From: Mesocentrotus franciscanus
Lineage: Eukaryota; Echinodermata; Echinoidea; Camarodonta; Strongylocentrotidae
Assembly (NCBI GenBank): GCA_037976565.1
Contig: CP137682.1
Span: 3,284,827-3,348,826 of the forward strand
Length of the DNA stretch: 64,000 bases
Direction of reading: 5' to 3'
The position numbers and the translations under genes are program-made. The notes below the pieces were generated by a model that saw only the letters and a program-made list of their open reading frames with translations, was not told the DNA's origin and made no database searches. This document shows, piece after piece, positions 1 to 11,381 of this stretch (position 1 is its first letter; each line of letters opens with the position of its first letter).

Positions 1-320
1 TTTCATTGAGTTAGGGACATCCTATTGTAGGTGATTGCGTACTTAAGGTGGTATAGAGGTATATACGTTTGCCACAGGTGTTATGTATCAACATGCTATC
101 ATCATGATAATTACTACTGGAAGTCATGAATAAACTTCTATAAAATCAGCAAAAATGCGCATGGTATCCATCCCTATCTTATACCTTATAATTTTCGCGA
201 GAGTTTTTAGAATAGATGCCATGTTCAGGGTTGGTCGATAAATACCGGGACGGAAATACCAGCAAGCAAATTGTGACAAAAACGGGAATACTTGGAAAAC
301 TCGTAAAACGAATTACTAAT
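1..320. other. AT-rich sequence, no gene seen
   Basis: No convincing exon, RNA gene or repeat is visible. Short open frames here continue into the inverted-repeat element that begins at 321 and do not look coding. Confidence 0.5.
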
Positions 321-1545
321 ATAGGATTTCTCGGTCAATTTCGTAAGTTGGCCACACAAATTCATGTTATATTCATTCAATTTCGCCGATTCTGTCACCG
401 CAGCTGTTATTTTTCGTTCAAATTCGTTTTTTAGCATTTAAATTCATAAAACGATCATTCTAAAACATTTTATTTTTATTCGAATTAAAACGTGTTTCTT
501 TTTCGTAAAATTTTAATTCAATTTAAAGCGGGACGATTCGCGATTACGTAATAGCGTCTTCCGTGAATTCAAATTCGTATCTTTGCATACAATTTCACAC
601 GTTTTGCAGACAAATTAAACATGTAAATCTTACCCAGTATTATCATATATAGAACCCCGCAAGCTTAGTTCCATGCTAAATCCATTTCAAATTGTACGGG
701 TTGGTAAGCAACAGACATGTTATTTGTCCTCACTAGGGGTGTATACCAACTAAATCATCACTATTTAGCAACTGAACGATCATGTGTTAAGTAGATATAA
801 CCTAGCCACATCAATATAGAATTAGCATGGAACTAAGCAAGAGTGTCTTTTTTATGAATATGCAATGATAAAGTGCATGCAAAGTGTGTGTTTACAGACT
901 ACAGTTGTATTTATTGGAGTAGCGTACCATAATGTTGGGGGGGGGGTATCAATACACTATACATTGATTAATTTTTAACGTTTTGTTTGGTTTTGTTTTT
1001 GATAATTTATTCGATGTTCGTAATCTCTTTGAAGCCATTTATATTTGTGTAAATTATATTTAGTCTGTATTGAACATGTTAAGAACAATCTATGAGTATC
1101 AGTTCAATCACAATCATAATCACATCAAAATCTAAATCACCATCACACTGAATCACAATCACGATCGTGATCACAGTCACAATTACCAATAACTCACTTG
1201 TTTAATTTAGATGAGAAACATGTGCATATACCATGTATACCATAGGTTTGTAAAGATAGGCGAATATGAATGAAAACTTTGTTATTTAGAATGACCCAAA
1301 GTGAAATTGAATGGTACGGACGTCCGATTTGCCGTTGTTGACGAAAATGAATGCAACTGCGCATTTGTAAGCGGTTGTTAAATTGAATGAAACAAGTGCT
1401 AAATCCATTGACCGAATAAGTAAATCAAATGAAAAAAGTGTCATTTCGAATGAAATTTACACGCCGGCAGCTTTATTTCGCGAATTTGAATGAACTTTGT
1501 ATCAAAACGAATAAAAAGCTTACGAAATTGACCGAGAAATCCTAT
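321..1545. mobile_element. Inverted-repeat element (possible foldback/MITE)
   Basis: Positions 321-347 and 1519-1545 are perfect 27-bp inverted repeats. Inward of them both arms stay recognisably similar for roughly 100 bp more and are rich in GAATGAA-like motifs (left arm about 321-440, right arm about 1430-1545). The 1.2-kb interior has no reading frame suggestive of a transposase, so this would be a non-autonomous DNA element. I see no clear target-site duplication. Sea urchins are known for foldback (TU-type) elements with long inverted repeats, and this could be a distant example, but that is inference. Confidence 0.5.
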
Positions 1546-2444
1546 AGTAACAGTAATAGTACTATTATAATACATAACCTTGCTTGGAATGTTAAAACTA
1601 TTGAGCAAGAATCAATATAAAACACAAAAAGACAATTCAAAAGTGACTTACGTCATGGTAAGGGGGGGGGGTGTAATAAAACTGCTTGAAATGATAAATG
1701 GGCACGCTACAGCTTTCAAGCTACATGTACGTTAAAGCTATAATGCATGAATAAGAAGTGCCGTGTACATGTATATACCACCTCTGAAGTAAGAAGTAGG
1801 AAATACATTTGTTTTGTGTAGTCAATTCAATTCAAGCTCTAACAAATCCCCAGTGATAAACGTTGGACTGCATTGTAATTCTTCTAACAAACACATAGAG
1901 TATACACATCCTGGCAACCAAGTAAAGGCCTATACACACGTATGTTTTATATAACAATTAATACATTTCAGTATGCGAATCGTCAGTTATTAAAACTGTC
2001 TGCGTCATAATTTGTACGATGGTTAAATTTTTTACAATAAAGAAGTCATTACGAATCACATTTTTACTCGGCAAAGGTATATGGCCCTACTCAATGTGTA
2101 TGTGGGATAGGGTGATAATAATAATAATAATATATATATATTATGTTTATTCAGGGGCGCCTCTAAACAACATTAATTGGTCTTTTAGGTATAATCACAT
2201 CCCATTCAGTTTGAAAATCCACTCATCATCAAATTAGTTATGTGATCATCTGTTCATTCCTAATAATTATTGGGAAATAGAGATGGAATGCATTAAAATG
2301 ATGCAATGAAACAATGAATTCACATCATTTACATATTCAAATTTTCCTTCAACACAATACTTATAAAAATTGCATGTACATGTAATTTGCATTAATTGGT
2401 GTTCTTTATTTGTGTTGGTCCTCCTTAATGTCTATGTGGGATAG
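1546..2444. other. Noncoding; truncated SINE tail copy at 2090-2175
   Basis: No gene seen. Positions 2090-2175 resemble 2415-2500 (a GTGGGATAGGG motif, then an ATA-rich tract, then GGCGCCTCT). They look like a truncated extra copy of the 3' part of the adjacent SINE. Runs of G occur at about 1660-1672. Confidence 0.4.
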
Positions 2445-2690
2445 GGTTATAATGATAATATATATTTTGTTAAACCCAGGGCGCCTCTTAGCAGTATCAA
2501 TGATGTTCTACCTGAGGGCCCTGCAAATAGTATTACCTCAGTACCAATTTGCACCTGGGTGGAGAGTGATAAATGTGGGTTAAGGTCTTGGCAAATGATG
2601 TTAGTACATGTACGCGGCTGGGATTCGAACCCTCAACCCTTGGATTGATAGTTGTGTGAACCAGTATACCAAAACTAACACGTCCTCTTA
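2445..2690 (-). mobile_element. tRNA-derived SINE
   Basis: On the minus strand the head (about 2690 down to 2620) looks like a tRNA. The B-box GGTTCGAATCC lies at 2631-2641, with an A-box-like TGGTATACTGGTTC stretch about 40 bases upstream. A tRNA-unrelated body follows, ending in a GGCGCCCTGGG segment and an AT-rich tail with ATT repeats near 2445-2465. The pol III boxes, the diverged tRNA stems and the tail together indicate a SINE rather than a tRNA gene. The end resembles the 3' end of the CR1/L2-like LINE next to it. Confidence 0.65.
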
Positions 2691-2925
2691 ATGTAGTACC
2701 ATAGGATCCAGGATTTAAGGGGGGGGGGTGGAAAAAAATCTGAAAAGCCGGCAAAGAAAGAAAAGAAAGGTTGTCCCATTCTCTAGATGCATTTTGTTTC
2801 AGACTTTTGAAGAGAGACTTTTGTGGGTGGTTGTGTAGTTAAGGTATGCCACTTGTGTTTCAGGAGGGAGAGGGATTAGCTAATTGTGCCTCTCCCTCCC
2901 AGTGTTATGAACCACAGAGATTCTG

Positions 2926-3074
2926 AACACGATTGCAACTACTTTCGAAAAATAAACCTGGGGAAATTTATATATCCTTATGCGTCACCTATTGAAATGT
3001 GTAAACAAGACAATGACGTATTATGTAATCCACACATTTGAGTTGGTTTTTTCGAAAGTAGATGCGATCGTGTT
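2926..3074. mobile_element. Short MITE with about 28-bp inverted ends
   Basis: The left end (2926-2953) and right end (3047-3074) are imperfect inverted repeats with the shared core CTACTTTCGAAAAA / TTTTTCGAAAGTAG. The total length is 149 bp with no coding capacity. No certain target duplication is visible. Confidence 0.55.
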
Positions 3075-3674
3075 GTATGTCATCCAAAATACATTTTTGG
3101 GGGGTATTCTTGAGTCATAGTTTAGATGGTAACATTGTAAAATAGAGCCTGACCATATATGATTCACATTATTGTACTATACAACAATTCATTTTTGATT
3201 GTGTATTGATTTATAACATTAAAATACAAAACTATTTAGAGTGATATGGTTTTCACCCATGTATGTACTGCGATCAGATTGAGATCTCATGGGCAGCCAA
3301 CAGGAGAACATGTCTTGAATTCATGTCTTTTATTGAATGAAATGTCCAAACAAGCAATTTAAGTTCTAAGAAATTTATGAAGTTATTGAAAATCAACATC
3401 TAAGAAACATTTTAAGTCTTATTGAAAGATGGAATTTAGTGGGATGAGAGATATAGCTATCAGTGCCATGATCGCTTATTTACCATTTCACAATATCATT
3501 GGTACCCAATTTAGTATTTCCCAGTATTCCCCGGAAAATTGCCGACCCTGCATGCATTCCCGATAAAATGACATAGAAACTTTTTCTAAAGGCTCTTTTT
3601 ATCTTTGGTTGGTCTTCTACAATGATGTCTTGATCAGGTATCCAACATTTATGTACATGTATTTTAAAGAAACC
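3075..3674. other. Noncoding, nothing recognised
   Basis: About 600 bp of AT-rich sequence with no exon, tRNA-like element or repeat that I can support. Confidence 0.4.
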
Positions 3675-3926
3675 GATATATAATAATAATAATAATAATT
3701 ACATTTATAGGGCGCTTTATACAGGCGTTTCTAAGCGCACAGGTGGTACTGTCTAACTAAGTATAATTATTCCACATGTTCAATTGCATAAAAGCAACAA
3801 AAAATAACAACAACAACAAAAATTACTAATACATACAATAAAATTAAATACATTAACTACTTGTGTGCGCCTCCAGTATGCTATAACTTATTAAAAAGGT
3901 GGGTTTTTAGAAGGGTTTTAAATGAT

Positions 3927-6200
3927 TCAATGGATGGGGCATTTTGAATATGAGGTGGGAGTTTGTTCCAGAGGGCGGGGGCCATAACGTGTTTTTGTTC
4001 GTGGGCCGTGAATTAGTTGCATGGAGGAAGATGAACGGAGGGATCTGGCAGAAGAGGAGGATCGAAGGGAGACTAGGTCAAGAAGATATTTAGGGGCAAG
4101 GTTATGTGTTATTTTGTATGACAAAAGTAGGATTTTGAAAGTAATGCGAGAATGGACCGGTAACCAATGAAGTGAGCGAAGAACAGGTGATATATGGTCA
4201 TATCTCCTACTTAATGTGATCAATCTAGCTGCCGAATTTTGGATGCGTTGGAGAGGAGATATATGAGAAATTGGGAGGCCGGCGAGGAGGGAGTTGCAGT
4301 AGTCCAGATGGGAGGAGACGAAGGCGTGGACAAGTCTTTCAGTGGAGGCTTTGTCAAGCAGTCGCCTGATCTTTCTGATTTTGTAGATGCCCCAAGATGC
4401 AGATTTGCAGACGTTTTTGATGTGCTTTCGAAGAGTAAGGTGTTTGTCCAATGTAATCCCGAGGTCTCTAACGTATTCAGAGGTCTTAAGTAAACCCTCA
4501 TCTGTTGTCAGATCTGGTAGAGGCACTGTGCTCCTGAACTGTGAAGTAAAATGAATCAGTTCTGACTTGTTTTCGTTGAGACGGAGTCTGTTATTGGCTG
4601 ACCAGACCTTGACGTCCATAAGACAATCTTTAAGTGACTTGACAGCGTCGACTCTATCTCGAGGTGACATAGTTAGATAAATTTGAGTGTCATCAGCATA
4701 CATAGCGTAGTTCACACCTTGATGACGAGTGATAGTTCTTGCGAGAGGACCAGTGTAAAGCAGAAACAGTAGAGGGCCGACGACGGAGCCTTGGGGAACT
4801 CCGCAGCTGAAAGCGAGTGGAGCTGAACAGGTCCTGTTGATTGTTACCCTCTGTGTGCGGTCTCGTAGGTATGACTCGATCCATTGGAGGGCAGTCCCTG
4901 AGATGGAGTAGTCATTTGCAAGACGATGTAGCAGCACGGTGTGGTCGAGCGTGTCAAACGCCGCAGAATAGTCCAAAAGAAGTAGAACGGCCTCATCACC
5001 CTTGTCAACAGCAAGGAGTAGATCGTTGAGCACTTTCAACAATGCAGTCTCTGTTGAGTGGAGGTTGCGGTATGCGGACTGGTTTACAGGGAGCAGATAG
5101 TGACTGTCCACGTGATTCATTAGTTGGTTAGCCACGATCCTCTCCAAGAGCTTGCTCACAAATGGCAAATTGGCAATTGGGCGGTAATTGCCAAGGACAT
5201 TTGGATCTAGATTAGGCTTCTTCAACAGAGGGACAACGAGTGACGTTTTGAATGTCAGAGGAACTACACCCGATGACAAAGATGCATTGATGATGTATGT
5301 CAGGACCGGAAGCAGTTCATCAATGCAATCTTTGAGCAGCCAAGTTGGAATAGGGTCCAGATTGCAAGATTTCGGTGGAGTAGACTTGATAAGACGTCGA
5401 AGCTGAACTTCAGTCACTGGCATAAACCCACTCAGGCTACAATTCAGCGAGTTCTCAGGAGGTTGGATGTGTGACTGCACATAATTAACATGAGGTGCAA
5501 AGGAAGACACAATACCACTGATTTTCTTCTTGAAGTACTCACTGAACTGATTTGCAAGTTCAGAGTCGGATGAGTGTTCGGGATAAATAGAAGACTGAAT
5601 AGGAGTGGAGAGTTTCTTCACGATGTTGAACAGCTGTTTAGAGTCAGCATTGGCAATCTCATTCCTCAGGTATTGAGATTTAGCATCGGTGATGTGACTG
5701 TAGTACGACTCACATTCTTGACGATACAGCTCCATGTCAATCTGCAGGCCTGACTTCAACATGCGACATTCAGCGCGACGCCTACGTCTCCTGGCCTCCC
5801 TAATCTCATCAGAGAACCAAGGGGCATTAGGTCTGATTGTAACAGTCACAGTTTTCAGAGGGGCATGCTTGTCCATCAGTTTAGTCAAACTATCATTATA
5901 GAATGAAACTGCTTCAGAAGGACAAGAAAGACACGGAGAAGATTCCAATACCTGTATGATTTCCTGGCGGAAAGAGTTATAGTTGATGTCGCGAAGCTTT
6001 CTGAAGCTCACCTTCCTTTTAGGGTTTTTAGGCCCTTTGAGATTAATGGTGGAAAGGATGGCAGAGTGATCGGATGGGATAGATGACAAAAGAGTAATGT
6101 GGGAAATAATATCTTCAGATTTCCTACTGAGAACTAGATCGAGTGTATGGCCTGCGTGGTGCGTGGGACCCTGGACATGCTGTTGGAGCCCAAGAATCAT
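3927..6200 (-). pseudogene. LINE ORF, 3' part: end of endonuclease and reverse transcriptase
   Basis: The frame opens in the endonuclease C-terminal half (LGLQQHV, GPTHHAGHTLDLVL, then PSDHSAIL). The reverse transcriptase is uninterrupted: NYRPIANLP in the fingers, LLLLDYSAAFDTLDH for motif A, GVPQGSVVGPLLF for motif B and YAMYADDTQIY for the catalytic YxDD. The conserved C-terminal region with the SHLDYCNSLLAGLP motif follows. Near 4000 one base is out of register, so the usual C-terminus (a GPRALWNxLP-type motif and following helix) is found in a second frame ending at a TAG at 3881-3883. The intact catalytic core next to two frame breaks suggests moderately recent inactivation, or in part sequencing error. 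Confidence 0.85.
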
Positions 6201-7080
6201 CTACGTGTATATAAAAGTCCCCGAGAAGGATAACAGGATGATCCTCTACAGCAGCACTCTCAAGGAGAGTTAAAAACTCTTCAAGGAAATCATTGCTAGT
6301 AAAGGTGTGCCGTGTGGATTGGGGTGGGCGGTAGATACAATAAACTCTAACCGTAGATGAAGAAGTAAGATGGATCGTGAGGTCCAACAATTCAAATGAC
6401 AGACAATTGTAACTGTCATTGATAATACAGGATGCAGTAGACCTATAGAGGACACAAATACCACCTCCTCTAGAAGTCATTCTTGGATGATTGATTATAT
6501 CAAAATTAGGAAGGGAAAATTTCAACTCGGCTAGGGTAGGCTCATCTCTATGGTCACCGGAAAGCCACGACTCGGTAATGACTAACACATCAATATTATT
6601 ATCTACGATTAGAGAAGACACCACATCAGATTTATTATTCAAGGATCTTGCATTCCATAAACCAAACTGAGACCCACTTGACCTTGGGACCCTTCGCCTA
6701 CGTCCTCGGTGCGTACGACGCCGCCGGCAAATCCCAAGATCACATACCCTTCTCCAAACAGTCACTGGAAGCAGATTACTGGGCTTCATATTTATCTGAT
6801 GGAGAGTATGTACATCATACTGAATACTATTCGATTGTGAACTATTGCAATAATCATTCGAATGTTGCAATACATCAAAATCATAACATGGGCCTGGGTT
6901 CATTTGAACATCACCCGATAACAAGATGGATAACTGGAAACAGGCACTAGTATTGTTATAATATGCAATAGGTTTACTACAGTACTTGACATGTCTGTAT
7001 ACAGGAAAGAGTAGACTTTGATTGGAGCTACAAGCATTCCAAGTATCAGGTGGCAGAATGAATACATGGTTGACATTCAA
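6124..7080 (-). pseudogene. LINE ORF, 5' part: 2A-like motif and endonuclease
   Basis: The frame starts at 7080. Residues 56-64 read GDVQMNPGP directly after a hydrophobic stretch, a 2A-like ribosome-skipping motif near the N-terminus. A basic arginine-rich linker (about residues 118-132) follows, then the endonuclease domain from about residue 140 (FGLWNARSLNNK, VITESWLSGD, YRPPQS). At the GDFN site, where the Asn is catalytic, this copy has GDFYIHVDD, so the Asn is Tyr. Shortly after, the frame departs from the family pattern and ends, because a segment that normally links the endonuclease halves is missing. The remainder, including the SDH motif, continues in another frame from 6200. As read, this copy cannot make an active endonuclease. 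Confidence 0.8.
6889..6915 (-). other. 2A-like (StopGo) coding motif in the LINE
   Basis: The nine codons read GDVQMNPGP. The 2A consensus is D(V/I)ExNPGP; here the Glu is Gln, and the essential NPGP is intact. It is preceded by the hydrophobic residues FQLSILLS, as in known 2A peptides. Such motifs are known near the N-terminus of CR1-like LINE ORFs of sea urchin and amphioxus, where the ribosome skips the Gly-Pro bond. Whether the Gln version is active cannot be told from sequence. Confidence 0.75.
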
Positions 7081-7515
7081 AAGAAATACAATCAGGGGTA
7101 CACAAAGAAGAGATGCCAGATTTTAAACCCTCCATTGATGTGGAGGTGCTACTGATGACTGCAGTTGAAAAGGCAGCTGTAACATACAAAGTGAACTGAC
7201 ATATAACAAAAGGCACTATTGAAAGTAAATACAAAGTAATTATACAAAGTAAAGTGTACAAAGTAAATGTACAGCACTGAGCACTGAAAATGGCAGTGCA
7301 GAGCAAGATACAGTATTAAGATCACAGATACAAAAATTCAACTTCTTAATATGGAGCTAACTTACCAAAATATTGATTAAAAAATGTCTAGCAAGATCCT
7401 TGACACACAGAGAATACAATATTAACAACAAAATTTCAAAATTGCAGCAAAAACTGAACTAAAATAGCAAAATAACCAGAGCCCTAAATGAGAGAGGCTA
7501 CCTATGGAGGCGCAC

Positions 7516-8007
7516 ACCATTGTATATATCAGATGTATATAAATATATATATATATATAATATGAGAAAGCCTCTAAAAGGGAACGTATTCTATATCCTA
7601 AGAAAACGACATTGCAGTTGAAAAAGTAGAATCCTCCTCAATCTAAATGTAAAAGAATGGTTTAGTTCAAATATTTCATATTTCTATTTAATTGAACTCA
7701 ATACTAATATGAATAAGTATTTCTGAAGTCTTGAAATACATGTAGTCATGATATCTAAAAATACTACTAGCTCACACACTGGTGTATTAAGGAAATAAAC
7801 AAAATGTTAACTCTGTTAAATACTGAATCACCATACAGGTGACATGAAATATCAAGCAGGAAGGAATGAAAATTGACCAGGACGTTTCGTTACATTATTC
7901 ACTTAGTGATTTGTAATTTATGATATCCAATGAATAAAGGGCTTGATTAGCTGTGTAGTATAATTTAAATATAAATGTTCTCTAATTCTGTGTTTCTTAT
8001 ATTCTAG
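7516..8007. other. Presumed intron upstream of the death-domain exon
   Basis: AT-rich, with a (TA)n run at about 7540-7560. It ends in a pyrimidine-rich acceptor (TTTCTTATATTCTAG at 7993-8007). No exon for the start of the NLR gene is recognisable here, so the first exon probably lies upstream, beyond the LINE or outside the window. Confidence 0.4.
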
Positions 8008-8312
8008 TGGTCAAACATCGAGTCAAACAAATGGATCCGATGACGTCATCATTAAAGTAGCAGACGCCATATCAGATGATGGTGATATAAGGAAACTTGG
8101 TCTTGAGCTGGGAGTCCAGATTCCTAATATCGACCGCGCATTGGAGACGAATTGGGCTGGAGGTACAAAGACAAGTAATGGTAACGTGATGATGCTTCAG
8201 AACTGGGCAAAGACGGTCGAACCATCGAAGCAACTCCCAACTCTCAGAGCAGCTCTCAAAAAGGTGGATTTACTAGAGGTGGAACATAAATGCTTCACAA
8301 GCAGCGGCAGCG
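8008..8312 (+). CDS. NLR gene, death-domain exon
   Basis: After the acceptor AG at 8006-8007 this frame encodes about 100 residues with the pattern of a death-fold domain: DDVIIKVADAISDDGDIRKL, then LGLELGVQIPNIDRAL, then MLQNWAKTVEP and LPTLRAALKKVDL. Its six-helix rhythm and conserved Trp (LQNWAK) match the DEATH domain found at the N-terminus of sea urchin NLRs. Such domains recruit signalling adaptors in the cytoplasm by homotypic contact. The donor GTAAGC at 8313 leaves one base of a codon (phase 1), and the next exon supplies two bases, so the junction with the NACHT exon is in frame. The start codon is not in this exon. A free-standing death protein is possible but unlikely given the phase match. 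Confidence 0.75.
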
Positions 8313-9494
8313 GTAAGCTTCCCTATAGAAATGACATAAAGCAACTTCAATTTAATTCAATTCAATTCAATTTATTTCATACTTCTCGTATGTGAAAACC
8401 ATGTCCTTAGTCTGAGTAAAATTTTCCTTTGCAAAGTACATTGTATATTCACACCCCGAAACAGTTTCCATTACAAATTATTTCAAGGAGTGTTGCATTG
8501 GTATTCCCTGAAATGATGAAAAAGAAAATCTTATGCGCACACAATTACGAGAACGTGAAATAAATTGTTACACATAATAAACATCGGAGCTAAAGTCCTT
8601 TCACGCGTGTCATTTAAGTTCATTTTTGTGCTGTAATTTTCATACTATTTATGAAATGATACGAAAAATGATTTCTTTCCCTGATATACTTGATATTGAC
8701 AATTTAATACACAGAGAATCACGAAATAGAGTTAACATGATATTACACCAAGGTAATCTTATGCACATACATTTTACTAGAACACGTGAATTAAAATGTT
8801 ACACAGAATTAAATATTATAGATCACGTTCATCAGTAATTTAGTATTTTTGTGAAAGATCTATTATATTTGGATAGAACACTTAGAATTTCTTTCATGCC
8901 ACAGGAAAATAGTTAAAATTAAATTATTGCAAAATAATTAGTTTCCATCTAAATGTTGGGTTGTGGCAACATTCATCATGGTACATAACACGTGATAATA
9001 CATAGAAATGTCATGCCTGAAAGACTTTATTCTCAATAGCTTCATGTGATCTACAGGTTCAATTTACCCGTCGGAGAAATTTGCGCTTTTAAAAGCCAAG
9101 TCTCACGATCATTAACTTTAACTTATCTGATAGCGTTTCATTGGTTTTTACGCATATAAATCTAAGCCAGTGGCATATCCAGCTAGAATAGATAAACCAA
9201 GGGAGGAATCCCACCCGACTGAAAAACAGCAAAAACTACGGCTGCCGAAGACAGCCCGGCATACCCTCTGCAAATTTCATGTCATTAATTGTAATCGGAG
9301 GGGGTTCAAATGCACGGATCTGCGTCCGTATGCCGGGTTTATCCTTTGCCGAATACTTATTATCGGCAGAACCTGTTTAAACAGAAACAACAATACGTTT
9401 TCAACTTTCTCGGTAGTGATTTTGAAACAAGTTGGTATCTAATTTTCTTACTTACATTTTTATTTTGCAATAATACTCTTTTCTTTTTTCTCAG
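8313..9494 (+). other. Phase 1 intron between DEATH and NACHT exons
   Basis: The donor is GTAAGC (8313) and the acceptor TTTTTTCTCAG (9484-9494). It contains an AATTC/AATTG pentanucleotide run at 8351-8374 that resembles the microsatellite tail of a truncated minus-strand LINE; nothing else is recognised. Confidence 0.6.
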
Positions 9495-11032
9495 GTGACG
9501 ACGATGCGATGCCGAGTGACATAATGAAGTTAAGAGAACAACTGAAAAGTAGATATCGCAAGAAATTTGGTCAGATCAAAACATCGCCTGTGGATCCGGA
9601 GTCACGAACATGGCTTCAGCACATCTATGTCAGTCTCGTTCTGATGTTGGGATTTGAAGGGGAAAAGGAGGAGCCAATAGATTTTGACGGCTTGTTTAAA
9701 TTCATCAAAGCTGACACACCGAAAGGTTTTGTAACACGATTAGCTTTCATTGGAGAAGCTGGTGTAGGGAAATCGACGCTGTTTGCTAAAATAGCTCTTG
9801 ATTGGGCTGAGGGTAAAATTCTTCAAGAAACCAATCTGCTTTTTCTTGAATCATTTCGAGAGATCACAGAGAGCGCATTCTTCGGAGATACTGTCATGGA
9901 CCATTTCCCAGATGATTCAGAAGTAAAGGGAACGGGTTGATGAATATATCAGGAAAAATCAGAGAAAAGTCCTTATCTTATTGGACGGACTGGACGAAGC
10001 ACAAATCGACATAAAAAAGCCAAATCGCAATGACGCTATCGTATCGATCGTAAGAGGAGAACGATTCATTGATACCCCAGTCGTCATCACAACCCGTCCT
10101 TTTGGAGCTGATCAGATCAAGAGCATCATGACGATTAATGACAATTACACGTTTGGTAAGGTTAAGGGCTTCACAAAGAAAAACATGGCAACATATATCA
10201 AAAACTATTTCAAAGATGATTCTGACTCTGCTTCGACCCTCATTAACTTCATTGATACAAACCAAGTGGTTTCTGAGTACATGGCACCCTTCCCGATATT
10301 CTGCAGTATGCTATGTAGCCTGTGGAAAACGCCATGTGAACGGAAAATATTCAGACATTAGAAACATTCTCGCAACTCTTGAAGCGTCTTGTCTTTTCAC
10401 TTCAAGAGCAATACTTTTCCAAACCAAATGGATTAGAAGAGGGCTATGAAAGCCGCATGAAGAAAGCTAGTGAAAGTATGAAAGATATTGGTTGTATCGC
10501 ATTTCAAGGTCTGTTGGATAAACAGCTCATCTTCGATGAAAAGGCACTCGACTCATGCACAGAGGCTGCAATGACTGCATGCGAGATCGGGATCATTAGC
10601 AAGGAAACAAGGTTAGCATCCTTGCAAATCAGAGAGAGTCAGCGAAAGCAATTCATCCAAGAATTCTCTTTCCCTCATAAGTTACTGCAGGAGTACATAG
10701 CGAGTGTTTACCTTGCATCACTGTTCCACGAAGATCGTCAAGAATTCAACAGAATCCTGGCAGACACTCTTTTGGAAGACTATGAGGAATTCAGATATGT
10801 ATTGTACTTCACTGCAGCTCATGGAGGTGACGTAGGAAAGTCGGTCTTGGAAGCCCTATGCAAGAACGTTGATGACATGATGTTCATAATTCAGTGTGCA
10901 TTTGAATGTCATGATTCAGAAGCCATTGACCCCATCAGGAACCTGTTGAAGACGAAGACATATTTTGAATTACTTTCTAGTCTTTCAAACGCCGCATTTC
11001 TCTTCACACTGGAACCAATGGGGAAGGAAGTA
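9495..11032 (+). CDS. NLR gene, NACHT exon (two mutually cancelling frame breaks)
   Basis: This exon encodes a nucleotide-binding NACHT domain, the oligomerisation engine of NLR receptors. A lead-in helix region (MKLREQLKSRYRKKFG) is followed by Walker A GEAGVGKST at 9752-9778, Walker B LILLDGLDEA at 9972-10001, a sensor-type VVITTRP at 10081-10101, and the FPHKLLQEYIASVYL motif usual in the C-terminal part of NACHT proteins. The reading frame changes near 9926 (in AAAGGG) and back near 10344 (in AAAA). The three segments together follow the family order and the shifts cancel, so the exon as a whole (1,536 bases after the split codon) is a multiple of three. The exon ends before GTAAGT at 11033, phase 0. 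This is either a recently damaged gene or two consensus errors; I favour errors or very recent mutation because everything else is intact. Confidence 0.85.
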
Positions 11033-11381
11033 GTAAGTTTTTTGAATAGAATCATAGACGTATCTCATTTTCATTCATCTAATTGTTAATTGTATTATAT
11101 TGAGGGAATACTATCATCTGTTGAGCTTTCATTAATTACATATTATAAACCAAATTCGGCTACAAACAAAAGGACAACTACACATTATACCGTCTTTTTT
11201 TAATCAAGGCTTCTGAGCCATAATCATTTACGACTGTCATGTTGTCATTATATACGTACTATAGTGGGCTGTATTCGAATGTGTAATCAGTCTCACATGA
11301 GAACGAAAATCATGTTACCGTTTGCCTCTTCCTCATATATAAAATTTAAACGACTTACTGAGAAAGAAAGAGAGTTACAAT
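11033..11381 (+). other. Intron, 5' part, up to the retrotransposon
   Basis: The canonical donor GTAAGT opens the intron. No exon or repeat is seen before the retrotransposon. The last bases, CAAT (11378-11381), are the target site duplicated at 19541-19544. Confidence 0.6.

Larger units (their letters stand above)
3675..7515 (-). mobile_element. CR1/L2-like non-LTR retrotransposon, nearly full length, inactive
   Basis: The element reads on the minus strand. Its 3' end at about 3675-3700 is an (ATT)n tract, the short microsatellite tail typical of CR1/L2 elements rather than poly(A). A 5' UTR of about 430 bp (7081-7515) precedes an ORF encoding a 2A-like motif, an apurinic-type endonuclease and a reverse transcriptase. 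The order and motifs (WNARS, ITESWL, SDH, MYADDTQIY) fit the CR1/L2 group of the Jockey superfamily; the exact clade needs a tree. The copy is broken by an internal deletion with a frame change near 6160-6200 and a second frame change near 4000. It lies upstream of, and antisense to, the NLR gene. Confidence 0.85.
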
